A DNA stretch of 64,000 bases from Dermacentor variabilis (taxonomy: Eukaryota; Arthropoda; Arachnida; Ixodida; Ixodidae). The position numbers and the translations under genes were made by a program. The notes under the pieces are model-generated. The model saw only the letters and a list, made by a program, of their open reading frames with translations, was not told the DNA's origin and ran no database searches. Positions 10,886 through 22,468 of the stretch are shown piece by piece; position 1 is the stretch's first letter; each line of letters starts with the position of its first letter. The DNA is taken from contig NC_134571.1 in the NCBI RefSeq assembly GCF_050947875.1, positions 224,202,024 through 224,266,023 on the forward strand, read 5' to 3'.

Positions 10886-11031
10886 TAAACCTTGAACACT
10901 AATGAAAGGTGAGCCCCGTGCTGATGACAGAGCGGCGTCAAGAATAGGTCTAAGGGAAGGGTCATGCTTTTACTCACGCTCGAAAGCGGTCGCATCAGGA
11001 AGCTGTTGAGAGCTGGTAAGGAGGTACTCAT

Positions 11032-12629
11032 CTACGTCATCGTCCATATCTCGCAGGCTACTGACGGAAGGCAAGATAAACAGTCAGAATCGGTGTGACA
11101 GCGACCACTTCTGTATGTGACGTAAAAATCGTATTCTTGAAGCCGTAATGGCCACCGAGCTAATCGACTAGGTGGATCGCGTAGTTCAACCAACCAACAA
11201 CAAGAATGGTGGTCTCTCACTATGGTGAAGCAGCGGCCGTACAAGTATGGCCGGAACTTGTGGGTGGCGAAGACTACCGCAAGGCAGTCCAATTCGGTTA
11301 CGGTATAACTCTGCTCAGCCTTGCTAAGAGTACGGCTTGCGTAGGCGATGACTTGTTGGCGTCCGCCATGTATCTGTACAAGTACTTCTCCAACGCCCAG
11401 ACCACTAGCATCGGTGTGAAGCTCAGCTGGGGCCTCAGGATCAAAGTGGCGCCAAATTGGAGCTGAGGTGAGCAGACATTTTAGTTGACGGAATGTAAAC
11501 TCACACTCAGTAGTCCATGTGAACGGCGTGTCCCTGTGAAGGAGTGCCGTGAGCGGCTGAGCTAGGCATGCAAAGTCCTTAATAAAACGGCGAATGTACG
11601 AAGGTAATCCCAGGAAACTGCGGAGGTCTGTCGCCGTCTTCGGCTGGTGGAAGTCACGAACGGCTGCAAGCTTCTGCGGGTCTGGGCGGATGCCTTCTTT
11701 GTCGACGAGGAAACCTAAAACAAGTGTTTGATGCTCGACAAAGTGGGACTTACTGGAGTTTAATATCAGTTCAGCTTGCCACATGCAGTCAAGGACAACT
11801 TCCGGTCGTTGGTTATGCTCGTGCAATGTCTTGCCGTAAATGACAACGACGTCCAGGTAACAGGTACATACTTCTAATCAAAGTCCGCGCAAAATCGTTT
11901 CCCTAAATCGTTCGAATGTTGCCGGAGCATTACACAAACCAAAAGGCACTACGTTAAACTCAAAGAGTCCATCCGGCGTTATGAAGGCAGTCTTCTCCTT
12001 GTCTGGGGGGTGCACAGGTATCTGCCAGTAGCCTGAGCGCAGATCGACAGAGGAGAACTACGAGGCAGAATGTAAACAGTCAACGGCGTCATCTATAAGC
12101 GGGAGAGGATGCACATTGTCACGGCGTTTAGGCGCCTGTAGTCGACGCAAAATCGCCATGAGTCATATTTCTTCTTGACCAATATAACTGCAGTTGCCCG
12201 CGGACTGTTGGACTACTGGATGACGCCTTTCTGTAGCATATCTGTAACTTGTTCGGCGATCACTTTGCGCTCGGCTGACGAAACGCGGTACGGCTTCTGT
12301 CGTATTGGCGACGCTGTTCCAGTATTGATGCAGTGGTATACGCGGGAGTGAGGTGGTGAACGTAGACGCTCTTGTGCAAAGTCAAACACTGAAGCATAGA
12401 GGGCAAGGAGCTCTTGGACCGTTTGTTGGTGGGAAGAGGGAAGCGAATGATTAAACATGCTCTTAAATTTTGAAGAGTGGTCGCTGAGCGATTTGCTTGC
12501 AGTCGTGGAAGTAGCAACTGCGCGACTGCTCACAACACCATCTTCCTCGAAGCGTGCTACTTTCAGTCCTGCAGGCAAAACAACTGACTCGGAAGACACC
12601 CCCCAATCAGCGTACACACGTGAGCACAA
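11032..12629 (-). pseudogene. Gypsy copy B reverse transcriptase and RNase H, inactive
   Basis: The frame 12629-12213 is the RT start, ending with PYRVSSAERKVIAEQV and a premature TAG. The palm in other frames reads FCVDYRRLN and then, near 11850, C-Y-L-D-V-V-V, so the second aspartate of the YxDD catalytic pair is valine. The frame 11826-11032 carries the thumb (RSFLGLPSYIRRFIKDF) and RNase H with HTDASGLGVGEVLVQ and RDHHSCCWL. The RT active site is destroyed by substitution as well as by frame loss. Confidence 0.86.
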
Positions 12630-12918
12630 CCTTTTACAACTTCCATAAGTGAGCGAAAGACAAGTACATTCTTCTTTAGAGTGTTGACGTATTCGGGTTC
12701 AATTAATCCACAGCATAAGCCAACACGGGCATGTGACAAGGTCACTGGGATGAACATTGCCATCTGCGCAGGCACACTTACATCAGTGGAGACAAAAAAT
12801 ATTTCTTCACAATTTAATGGAACGTCGTCAAACGTTGGTGGTCTGACATCGCTGCTTAGTGAACTTTCACCAGACCTGCAGTCTAATGTTTCTCCACACT
12901 CCCGTAAAATACCAAGAA

Positions 12919-13284
12919 TTACGTCATGCGTGGCCGTGCAAGTACAGTAAATTCCTTTCGAAGTGCCTTTCCATCAATGGTTACGACAACGGAACACACT
13001 CCCACAGGACGTAACAGTTCACCGCCGACTCCGCGAAACGTGGTATTTTCGGGCCAAGCAAACATGACTTTCGTTCCTAGGCAATTCATGAAAGAAAGAC
13101 TAATCACAGACACGGAAGCACCGGTATCTACCAAAGCCACAGTATTTACACCATCGACACAAACACACACTTTGCTGTTTAACATCAGGATAGGCGGATG
13201 CTTTTGAGAAAGTGACCATCGACTTGTCCGGGTCGGCGGTGGTGCCAGGCTGTGGTCAAATACTGGGGAGTCATTCCTTGGCAT
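12919..13284 (-). pseudogene. Gypsy copy B retropepsin
   Basis: VNTVALVDTGASVSVISLSF gives an intact D-T-G active site, followed by the flap-like region and LRPVGVCSVVVTIDG. It sits directly after the gag zinc knuckle on the same strand. The frame is open for about 120 residues but the flanking pol frames are broken. Confidence 0.85.
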
Positions 13285-13323
13285 GTACTCCCGAGGTAGC
13301 TGATGAAAAGGGACAAATGGTTG

Positions 13324-14098
13324 TCAAGATGCAGCTTCTTGCATGTGGGGTGAATATGCGCGATCTTGCGGAACACGCTGTGGGCGACGGCTGCAATACC
13401 TCGCGATGTGTCCCTGAGCTCCGAAGTTGTAGCAAACAGGCGGCCTGCGATTTTCATTGAAGCTGGACACATATCTCCAAGGCGTGTTGTGGACGGAAGA
13501 CACACGTCGCTGCTGCCCGTCGTGTCGACGTTCAAAACTCGCAGGCTGTGGCTGGACTAGGGTGTGGGCATGGGTGTTGTCGTAAACGGGATGGTCGATG
13601 TAGGTAGGTCGTGGCCACGCTGCCAGTGCCTCGCAGTAGCGCTCTTCAACGGAGCATCGGTGGCACATGCGATTGGCATATGGACCTTGAAAATGTACGA
13701 GCTCACCTCTGTTAACTCGTCGTACTAAAGTCACAAGGTCATCAGGGGCAGATACGTCCACACTTGCTACGTTGGTCACGTTGTCCAGCCGACAAAACTT
13801 GTGAAGAATGTGGCCGTTTTAAGAGCCTCGAAAGTACGACAGTGACACCTTAAGTAACGGGGGCACTTCAGTCGGAAGGGGTACTGAGGTCGTCCTTACA
13901 GATAAAGAAATTATATACATCTTCGGCAACTCTATTGAGTTGGTGTCCAACCTTATCCTCGTCCGACATATCTGTGTTCGCAATTCCGCAAAGCATCAGG
14001 ACTTCCTCAAATGTAGGTACTGCACGTCTCTCCCGGTAACTGCACTCGTCGCGAAGGTGTCTGCTCAGCCCTTTTTTTTTTCGAAAGCGAATCACCAC
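13324..14098 (-). pseudogene. Gypsy copy B gag pieces
   Basis: Two frames remain. 14098-13868 is an acidic and basic helical capsid segment (TFEEVLMLCGIANTDMSDED). 13779-13324 ends with a damaged zinc knuckle, CYNFGAQGHIARYC, in which the second cysteine is phenylalanine. Between the gag start near the primer site (about 14470) and 14098 other fragments are too broken to place. Gag normally packages element RNA; this one cannot. Confidence 0.75.
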
Positions 14099-14472
14099 AG
14101 CATTTCCTTATCTCTTCGACGAAGGTTTCCCAAGTTGTGAGCTAGCCCTCGTTATCACCGAACCACATCCGGGCAATTAGGGCAAGGAAAAGACGACGTT
14201 AAAAAGCTGCCCAGACGCGCTTCATTCATTGTGGCAGCTCACCCTCTGGTTCAACCAGTCTTCGATGTCCTCATTCGCTTTGCCTGAGGATGTGCGTGCT
14301 TCTCGATGAGGTGTTCAGTAGCCAGCTTGCCTTGTGCTAATGCTTTCTTCCACGGTTTCCTCGCGAGCGTCACCTCCGTCCGAATCACTCATGTCAGCGT
14401 CTCCCGGTGGTAGCCCGGCCAACCGTTTGCTGCGTCGAAGGGGTCGTTTAGCTCGGTCGTCCAGTGTGATTT

Positions 14473-14489
14473 GCCCCGCACCTCCACCA
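14473..14489 (-). other. Primer binding site of Gypsy copy B
   Basis: TGGTGGAGGTGCGGGGC on the minus strand, four bases from the LTR end. It shares TGGTGGAGGTGC with the sites at 54181 and 55151. Confidence 0.5.
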
Positions 14490-14493
14490 AAAT

Positions 14494-14643
14494 TGTCACG
14501 GATGGGACGGGTTTCTTTACAAGATGATAGATAGTTAGCCTAGAGCAAGGCACAGGACAGTTACGCAAGGCCAACAGGCAGCGGCCATCTCCTCGCCCAC
14601 ATCTCTACTTTCTCTTCCTTCGGTTGTGTCGTGCAGCGTGACA
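14494..14643 (-). repeat. 5' LTR of Gypsy copy B (150 bp)
   Basis: The minus strand starts TGTCACGC and ends CCGTGACA, so the ends are inverted repeats of TGTCAC. It is adjacent to the primer site. The short length is like the other elements with this primer site in the window. Confidence 0.75.
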
Positions 14644-15959
14644 ATATTATTGTATATAACTGAAAATAATAATTGAGTACTATCCGTGACATAATAAAAA
14701 CAGTGATAGGCTTGAAAGAAAGTTTATTTATGGTAAAATTTTTGCTTGCTACGGGGCCTCTAGCGGGGAAATGTGAGCTCACGACGGCAGCCCTGCGGAG
14801 TGGAGGTGGTGGTTTTCTTGGCGTGGTCGGTTTTTGTCGCCCTCTGCAGTGATTGGCTGGAACTTAAGATTTTCCGGGGCCTACCAGAAAGTGTTCTTCG
14901 TGCAAGCATCATGTAGCTACAGTGGTTAGGATGTAATGCCATGTAATGCAGCTGTTGTTGATGTCAAGGGTTGACCGTCACGGCGTCACGGGCATTTTGT
15001 TACGACGGGTTGTACATAAAAGGATGGCTGTAGTCGAATGCGAAAATACATATACAAATAAAACTGTAAATAAGAATGATTATACCTGGTTACAATATTT
15101 TCTGCAATTTGTTTGTGTTTGGCTACATTTGGTCGACAATTTCTCTTGCTTTGGGCTACGCAGCCTCGTCCGACCTGGCAACAATGGCTTGGCCATGGAT
15201 GAAAGCGAGGCGGCGCCGTCTTCTCTGAGAGTTGCCCGGGACGCTTTAAGCCGTCCTGGCGAAGCGGCGTCTGACCAGCCCGCGGAGATCGCCCGGAGAA
15301 CTGCTTCACTGAAGAGCAAGCCAACGGGCGTCGTACCTTCGTGAACAATGCAGCGACCGCGCTCGCGCCCTGTCCGTTTGTGCTTCGAAGCCGCGCATGT
15401 TCGCGGCGTCTCTTTGCATGTCTAGCACTTGCGCTTTCCCTGTGGCACTACAGGCCTCGCACCGTCGAACGATGCGTGTCTACCCAAGCCTAATCACAAC
15501 CACGTCTAACCACCGACCTACTCACAGCCGTCATACCTGGCTTAACGGTGATTGTAAACCTAAGTATAATACTTACAGCTAAGTCAAAGGTTAACCAAGT
15601 CAAACCAAGACTTCACCAGGCTAAACCAAGCTTTCGCTTTGCTTATCCAGGGTTAGCTGAGCTAAGCCGCTGTAAATTTTTACTTATAGAAGACATCGAG
15701 AAAATGGAACAGCTGTACTAAAAATCTCTCGCATTCTACTCTTAACGCGGAACCATAGACTAAGCAGTGCATGAAAGCGAGTACCACCTAGCTGTGCACA
15801 TGCAAAGGCGCGGAGGGTAGGGGACTGTACAACCTTAGGGGTCGGCGCCCATTTATAGATTGCTTCGGAATCAGCGTACGAGAAGGCCCAGGTAAAACAC
15901 AGATACTCGATACGAAAAAGCAGTCGTAACTCTCTAAACGGTCGTCTTTAGAGGTTTCT
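14644..15959. other. Unassigned DNA with a GC-rich patch
   Basis: No gene can be supported. 15170-15350 is GC rich and open in more than one frame on both strands, with possible splice signals on the minus strand that do not have a good pyrimidine tract. It might be a further host exon or an old repeat. 15550-15660 has short degenerate AAACCAAG repeats. Confidence 0.4.
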
Positions 15960-16136
15960 CTATGCAGAGCATGCTCTTGAGCATTTATTTATCCGGCCTT
16001 GCATTTACTTCCTCACTTGTAGTCTTTTGAACTGTATACACCAATTTTTATTGTAATTATGTTATATCCCTTGTACCCACCCCTCACCTAATATTCCTTA
16101 TGGGACCTTTGAGGTAAAATAAATAAATGAATAAGA
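15960..16136 (+). mobile_element. LINE 3' end fragment with AAAT-type tail
   Basis: A 5'-truncated 3' UTR ending TTTGAGGTAAAATAAATAA plus a few more tail repeats. The pattern of a short hairpin-like pyrimidine/purine end followed by an AAATAAATGAATAA tail fits a CR1/L2/Jockey-type LINE end; the clade is not certain. Confidence 0.45.
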
Positions 16137-16484
16137 AATTACGCAGATCTCACGCACTGTAGCAATCGATGTAAGCGAAGCTTTCTGTGCTGGATGCTTT
16201 GATTGACGATATTTAGCGGTGATATTGACGGCTAAACTATAGTTTCCTCAATGTTTCGGCTAACCCGAGAGCGGTGAGTTGATGTCAAATGGTACCTTGC
16301 GTGGACCACTGCGATTTGTCTGCGTCGTACACAGAACACACAGGGAGAGGTGTTTGCTTGAGGAGTTGTTGTACGACATATTTTATAACATCTGACAGGG
16401 TTGAGCGTTGTGATTTCAATTCAAGTTTATTACTTCTGCCACAATGCACATCGCATTGTGGCAGAAGTAATAATCTTGAATTGG

Positions 16485-16715
16485 ATTATGGGGCTGTACG
16501 TGCCAAAACCACGCTCGGATTATGAGGCAAGCCATACTGGCGAACCCCGGATTAATTTTGACACGGTGACGTTCGTTCTTTAACGTGTGCCAAATTCCAA
16601 ATGCACGAGCGTTTTCTGTTCCGCCACCGACGAAATCCCGCTGCCTCGGTTGGGATCAAATTCACGACCTTTAGCAATACCAAAGCAGCAGAGCTAACGA
16701 GGCGGGTACGGAAGC
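16485..16715 (-). mobile_element. tRNA-derived SINE (Ruka-like), minus strand
   Basis: Read on the minus strand, the head has a Pol III A-box-like segment (TTAGCTCTGCTG) and a B-box-like GTGAATTTGATCCC. The body contains CACGTTAAAGAACGAACG-like sequence and the downstream GTGGTTTTGGCACGTA-type motif near 16495. The same body occurs at 28.8, 34.8 and 44.7 kb. Known tick SINE Ruka has this architecture; the family name is by memory. Confidence 0.65.
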
Positions 16716-17297
16716 GTTAATTTCACGGTCGACCACTACCATAGTGTCTCTTGAGCCCTGCTGTGAGCTTTAATTAATGTGGCTCTGCTTCTGCACACCC
16801 TGCGTGAGTTGCGCACTTGACATATCTGCATGGCATTTATTTTTCAGAAATAGTAGCAACGTACTGCACTGTACCTTGAAATTAGGCTTATCCTGTTTCC
16901 CCGCAACCGCTGTCGTATAGTAGTGGGGCTCCCTCGCCTTCTCACGTCACCTCCACCCTTCTCATGTACGCGGGAACTGCCTTTTCTTCTGCTCCCTCCC
17001 CTGCTTCTCCTCGCTACAGTTCTATCTGCGTCCCCTCTGGCCTCGCAGGTTAAGAGAAAGGGAAGCACTGCAGTTTCTGCAATGCTTCTGAGCGGTGTCA
17101 CGCATAATAGCGGCTAAGGTGGCCACGGTCTGACCGGTCTGAGGTGGCCTCGGTCTGAGGTGGGCAAGGTGACCACGCCCACCGTATACACGCCCTGAAC
17201 CACCCCCTGACGCGCTGTGCGCGATAGCAGCAGCACAAAGCGACAGGGCGAAAGTCGAAGAGGCAAAGAAACGTGAACACACAAGCGCGAGACGTAC

Positions 17298-17606
17298 CGT
17301 GTGCGTATTCCTGGCCGGCACGTATCGCAGCCGCGTGCCGGCGGCCGCCAGCAGGGGCGTGTGCCGCTGCTGCGCGTGGCGCCCGCTGGCGACCGCGATG
17401 CTGTTCTCCTCCAAGTCCGACTGGGGCGGCTCGCGGCTCACGGCCCGGAAGCGGCTCGTCTTCGATCCAGGAAGTGACTGCGTCCGCCGTGGAAACAGCT
17501 GCCGGCTGCTGCTCGCCTCGGGGCTCCGGAACGACGACTGCAGCGCCGCGGCCGACGACGAAGTGCCGCCCAGCTTACGAGGCCGAAGGCGTGCCTCCTT
17601 CGAGGC
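17298..17606 (-). CDS. Host gene exon C (unrecognised protein)
   Basis: A 309-bp open segment, 103 codons in phase 0 at both ends. The acceptor on the minus strand is TTCGCAG|GCC and the donor ACACG|GTACGT. It encodes a Ser/Arg/Pro-rich, likely disordered stretch (for example TQSLPGSKTSRFRAVSREPP, with the acidic patch SDLEENS). Its phase fits the end of exon B, and GC content is much higher than in the flanking DNA. I do not recognise the protein. The acceptor has a weak pyrimidine tract, which lowers confidence; the next downstream exon was not found. Confidence 0.6.
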
Positions 17607-17869
17607 CTGCGAACATTGGTCATACCATTATAGTCTTTCCTAGTGGATCGCATGAGAGCGCTCGGCCACTCTAGTTTGTAATAATAGGAGTGACCATATT
17701 AACCAAACAGAAGGGCACAAGTTAAAGACCGCGCATAGAGCGATGGGCCGAAAAATGACACGTGTACAGTGAAGAGGCAGGAAGGATGGCGCTCTTTCTG
17801 TCCCTGCTTCTTTCCGCATAGTTTTCCTTGCGCCAGTAGAGCATTTCAGACGGGAAGAGAGCGGGGAGG

Positions 17870-18125
17870 ATCAGTGAGCTAACGGGGATAGCCAATATTG
17901 CAGTTGACAATAAGAGAAAAAAGTGGACCTGGGCAGGCCATAGAAGGCGTAGGACAGATAACCGGTGGGCAGTTAAATTTACACAAAGAATACGAAGGGA
18001 GGATTGATGAAATTAGAAATTTTGCAGGCGCAAATTGGAATCAGCTGGCGCAACATGAGGGTATAATCAGATCGCTTGGAGAGGCCGTCGTCTTGCAGTG
18101 GATATGAAAATAGCCTAGCCATGAG
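17870..18125 (+). mobile_element. RTE-type LINE 3' fragment
   Basis: Decayed end of an RTE-clade RT ORF: KKWTWAGH, then DEIRNFAGANWNQLAQ and RSLGEAVVLQW, matching the C-terminal end seen in the fragments at 42.3 and 59.4 kb. There are frameshifts between motifs. It is 5' truncated. The following 18126-18931 holds no gene I can support. Confidence 0.7.
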
Positions 18126-18931
18126 AACAAGGGCCGCTTCAATCACGCGTGGGGCGAAGGTGCTCTTGCCCCTCCCCCCCCTTCCCCCCGGACCCAAAAC
18201 TTTAGACAGCCCTAATTATCCGCTGCACTGTTATGCGCTGCGCGGTTTTAATCTGGTCACGTAGTACAATTACATGTATGTCATTACATGACATAGATAC
18301 AGGCATCAGCAAGACTGTGTCAAATTTGCAAGAACCTGTTTAATTAAAAAAACTTCACAGCACTTTTGCATTCTTTGCTCTGGATCACTACCAACTGCAT
18401 TATTCTCTTAACAATTCGCAAAAGCGAGCCCGAAACCGAAACCAGACGGTGAACTGCCTTGCTTTTCTTTTCTCCTCTAAGGAATGACGTATGAGTGACG
18501 GTCAAGTGACTCCGGGAGGCACAAGCGCGTTACCCACGTTAAAAAGCCTTCAACGTGTAGCTTGGTGCTTACCCCTACCCCAACCCCTTCAAGGCGACGA
18601 CGTGCAGGTCCCCTCTACCCCCCCGCCCCTCCATCGGTGGGGTTGTTACGTCTTTGACAAGGACACAGCCTCTTTCGTGTACCCTGTATCTCTCACGGCT
18701 AACTTCCCAATTAGAATATTTTTCATTTCTTAATGTTAACGCGCACTGAATATTGATGTCCGATAACAAATGCATCGAACCATGCTTTGCGTTGTGCCAA
18801 TATGCCACCTCTGAAAAGCTTATGCCCTTCTTCGAGGGCTACCTCGAACTCCCACAAAAAGCGCCATTTTCATTTTATGAAAAGTGCACATGAATTTTAA
18901 TACTAAAGCTAAGAGCACATAAAGCTTTACC

Positions 18932-19031
18932 ATGTATGTATGTATGTATGTATGTATGTATGTATGTATGTATGTGTGTATGTATGTATGTATGTATGTA
19001 TGTATGTATGTATGTATGTATGTATGTATGT
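18932..19031. repeat. (ATGT)n microsatellite
   Basis: About 25 tetranucleotide units with one interruption near 18972. Open frames through it are artefacts of the repeat. Confidence 0.95.
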
Positions 19032-19239
19032 CACGCTAACGAAAAATCAAGAAAGGAGCACGGAGCGAAAATCCGTGTTCCTTTCTTTATATTTGGTCAG
19101 TTTCTGCCTGTGTTCACCTGTGCAGCGCATCAATTCACCTTCAGTAGATTAGGTAAGAAGGGGTACAGTTTCAGGTTTCGTGCTTCACCGTATTGTAGGT
19201 ATATGTGGTAAATGGTAAGACATCATGCTAGTTCTTGTG

Positions 19240-21000
19240 ATTGAATGCCGCTTTTATAGCCACCTTATTAGCCAAAATGCGCTTTGTACGTTCAAAAAAG
19301 CCATTTGTCTGCGGTGTTGAATGACGGCACTGCGAAGTGCAGAGGCAGAGCGATTGCTCATTAGCATAGGCGATTAATTCGCGACCACGCGGTAGCTGAT
19401 GATTGCGCGAGGTGGACTATGGCGCAGAACAACAAAGCCTAACAAGAAGACAGCAACGCAAGAAGCGTTAAAGGAGGGTTCGGCTGCGGTTTCCGCGTAT
19501 CTAGTGAGGTGGTCGATAGAGATGATGACCCAGCGGTTCTTCGAAGAGGGCGAAAACCGTCGTAGCGTTTCTATGCCAACTTGATCGAAAGGCGCAGTGG
19601 GCTGTGCTACATGGTGGAGAAGGCCGTACGGAACGCTTGTGGGTAGCTTGTCACGCTGGCATTGGTCGCAGCAGGACACATATTGTTTAGCAGTATGACG
19701 CATTTTGGGTCAGTACAAACGCTCCTGTATTTGACGCAATGTGCGAATGAACCCCAGATCGCCTTTATGTCACATCAGGCCAACGCACGGAGAACATCAC
19801 CTCGCAGACTTTCGTGAACAACCAGAAATTATCCCTCGACCCTTGCTGAGTAGTCTCAGAATAAAAGCGACCGCAGGCCTTGGGACTGCGGGCATCAGCG
19901 AACAAGGTGTGCAAACAAAAGTCAGATCGCGAATCTCGCTGGAACACAGTAACGTCAGGAATCGTCTAGGAAGCAGGCGTCAATGGTGTGCGCTCCACAT
20001 CATCGGCTGTCATTTCTAGAGGGAGACAGGAAAGACAATCAGCGTTGACATGATGTCATCCATTCTTGTAGGAAACAATAAAATCACTTCCTTGGAACCG
20101 TAAAGGCCATCCTGCGACATGGCCAGATGGGTCAAGAAAAGTAACGAGTCAACAGAAGGAAGTGTGGTAGGTGACAATTGTGAGCCGACGTCCGCAGAGG
20201 CAGCAGCGAAGCTTCAGAATGCCGAATACAGCAGGCGCCAAGCATTCTTGTTTCATCACAGTGGAATTGCGTTCAGCCTCGTTTACAGAATGACTCGCAT
20301 AAACAACAACATGCTCTTTGTTATTATCGTGTTGGACTAGAACCACTCCCATGTCTATTCCGCTAGCGTCAATGCGCACTTCAGTAGAAGCAGGTGAATT
20401 GAAATGACGAAGGATAGGGAAAGTGAGTTATGTAGAAATGTCAGCAGAAAGTTGCGCGGCGCATTAAGGTGTCCATTCATACGGGGTGTCTTTTCGCAAG
20501 AGAAGAATCAATGGATGCACAATGTGGGCGAATCTGGGCACAGGGTCCAAAAGAACATAATCCCAAGAAGGTGCGGAGTTCTTTCGAGACTGAGGTGGCT
20601 TAAAAGCATCGATAGCCTCGATACTGTGAGGGTCTAGTCAGACGCAATCTTGATCCACTATTTGGACAAGCAATAACGTTTATTCACCAAACGGCCACTC
20701 TTGGTGTTCAGAACCAAGCCAGGTTTTTGACACGGCATAAAATGATGCTTAAACGGTCATTATGCTCGTTGAAAGTACGTTCCGAAAATGATCATGTCAT
20801 CTAGATAGCACAAACTCACTTCCCATTGCTGGTCGCGAAGAAGTCAGTTCATAAATCTTTCTAAAGTAGCGGGAGGGTTGCAAAGCTCGAACGGCATAGC
20901 ATGAAATTGACACAGTCCATAGGGCGTCACAGATGTCGACTTGTCCTTGTTGGCAGGGTGCATATGAATCTGAAAATACCTTGATCGTCGATCTAGTGGC
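19240..21000 (-). pseudogene. Gypsy copy C: RT, RNase H and integrase fragments
   Basis: A third Gypsy piece, minus strand, with no LTRs. RT near 20900-20760 includes YLDDMIIFG with both aspartates. RNase H (20379-20149) has the TDASG position as IDASGIDMGVVLVQ. Integrase (19703-19374) has the zinc-finger end CCDQCQ, then FDQVGIETLRRF, where the first catalytic aspartate is replaced by glutamate, and ISIDHLTRYAE. PQTNGFFERTK near 19290-19330 supplies the third acidic residue. Multiple frames and stops show it is dead. Confidence 0.82.
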
Positions 21001-21037
21001 GAAAATAAACAGGCAAAATTTCAAAACAGGCAAAACA

Positions 21038-21076
21038 GGCACTCAACTGACAAGCAAAGCCTGTCAGTTGAGTGCC
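21038..21076. repeat. Short hairpin beside the LTR-element insertion site
   Basis: Two 18-base arms (21038-21055 and 21059-21076) pair at 17 of 18 positions around a 3-base loop. It ends 9 bases from the target duplication of the element at 21090. Function is unknown. Confidence 0.6.
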
Positions 21077-21085
21077 CCCGAATGG

Positions 21086-21089
21086 ACCA
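21086..21089. repeat. Target-site duplication ACCA, left
   Basis: ACCA immediately before the LTR at 21090; the same four bases follow the other LTR at 28263-28266. Confidence 0.8.
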
Positions 21090-21983
21090 TGTTTGGATCG
21101 GACTGCTGGTACGATCTGTTGGGAACTCGGCGCTGACGCCCGTGGTTGTACCTGGGTCGCAAGCCCCAAGGGTAGCGTTGGCCTGGCGGCCTGGGGTACA
21201 ACTGGAAGCATCCGAAGGTCCCGGCAAAGCATGAGTCGACTGGTAACAACAAAACAACTTGTTTATTTTAACATCGCAAAGAGTTGGCGGTCAGGTTGAC
21301 CGAAGTAGAGAGACGGGAGAGCACTTTACTCAACAGAAGAAATCGGAGCCCTCCTTTTGGCGTCCGGGGGCAGCTGTTTTTATACTCTCGCAGTTGAGGG
21401 CAAGAAGGAACCCCTCAAAAGACGAGCACGTGAATGTACAATGGGCTAATGGTGACGCACACTGTCGTAGCGATGCCGTAGCACCATGACGAGCACGATC
21501 TCGTAGCACCCTGTCGAGCACGATCTCGTAGCACCCTGTTGTAGCGCTGCCGTAGCACCATGTCGAGCACGATCTCGTAGCACCCTGTTGTAGCGCTGCC
21601 GGTCGGGCACAATGACTGTAATGAGAGGATGATCCCTGCTTTGGCATCGCCTGTTTCGGGCACAATGACTGGAATGAGAGGATGATCCCTGCTTTGGCAT
21701 CGCCTGTTTCGGGCACAATGACTGGAATGAGAGGATGATCCCTGCTTTGGCATCGCCTGTTTCGGGCACAATGACTGGAATGAGAGGATGATCCCTGCTT
21801 TGGCATCACCTGTTTCGGGCACAATGACTGGAATGAGAGGGTGATCCTTTGCGGTCGCATCGCCGCAGTCGCGCCTGGAAACACCTGCCGATGAGTGTTG
21901 CGGCGACGACGATCGGGCCAAAATGTCTGCCGCCCCGCCGCAGTCGCGCCGGCAAAACCACGTGTCGCAGGCGAAACGCAACA
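21090..21983 (-). repeat. 3' LTR of the Gmr1-like element (894 bp)
   Basis: The minus strand starts TGTTGCGTTTCGCC and ends GATCCAAACA. It contains a tandem 53-bp repeat (21604-21847), a second shorter repeat family around CGAGCACGATCTCGTAGCAC (21470-21600), TATAAAAA at 21377-21384 and AATAAA at 21262-21267, giving a plausible U3, R and U5. Compared with the other LTR I see one indel near the end and two substitutions. Confidence 0.95.
21604..21847 (-). repeat. 53-bp tandem repeat in 3' LTR, about 4.6 units
   Basis: Units start at 21604, 21657, 21710, 21763 and 21816 (partial), each beginning CGGGCACAATGACTG. They lie upstream of the TATA box, so they fall in U3, where enhancer repeats are common. 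Confidence 0.9.
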
Positions 21984-22468
21984 GACCGCCCCGCCGGGGG
22001 AAGGAGATCCCGATGGACAGGGGACTGCATCCGCTGTCCGGAGGGATGTCGCTCGATGATGCTCATAACCGAAGTCGGGCGTCCCTCGACGTTTCTTGAG
22101 CGCAGCGCACAGAGAAGGCCTCGTTCTCTCGTTCAGGTTCGCACGGGACACTGCAAAGTGACTTCGGGAGAGTTCACATTTTTGTTCTCGTTCCCGGCAA
22201 GCGTTAGAACTACGCTGAAACTCAACCGCTCAGTCAGCAAGCACGGCACAACCCTCACTAAGCCCTGCCAGGCTCTTTCCCCTTTTTATACCACTGCCTA
22301 GTTCCTTACAGTAGTCTAGCATCACTCAGAACGCGTCCACAAATTGAAAAATTGCACTAGAAAGCATATCATCACTTTGAAACACTAAACAAAAGCAATA
22401 TGTTTAAAAAAATCCTGCCTCAGGAAGAAAAACATCAGTAACAAACAATTTTGAGGCTGATTCCTACG
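21984..22468 (-). other. 3' untranslated region of the Gmr1-like element
   Basis: Lies between the ORF stop and the 3' LTR. No motif-bearing ORF, no env-like gene and no convincing long polypurine tract was seen. Confidence 0.6.

Larger units (their letters stand above)
10440..14643 (-). mobile_element. Ty3/Gypsy retrotransposon copy B, decayed
   Basis: A second minus-strand Gypsy family: 5' LTR (14494-14643), primer site, gag pieces, protease, RT, RNase H, then an integrase that stops at about 10440 shortly after its first catalytic aspartate. The 3' LTR is missing. Stops and frame changes are spread over all parts. Confidence 0.88.

Noticed and set aside
15080..15348. Exon D of the host gene
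   Set aside because: GC-rich and open, but the candidate acceptor lacks a pyrimidine tract and several frames are equally open.
18932..19211. Long ORFs of repeated MYVC
   Set aside because: They are direct readings of the ATGT microsatellite, as are the THTYIHTY frames at 60850-60985.
21604..21847. CRISPR-like regular repeats
   Set aside because: The 53-bp units are contiguous tandem repeats with no spacers and lie in an LTR of a eukaryotic retroelement.
21330..22151. ORFs of 150-270 codons in the LTRs
   Set aside because: They run through tandem repeats in the LTR, occur identically in both LTRs in several frames and have no motif.
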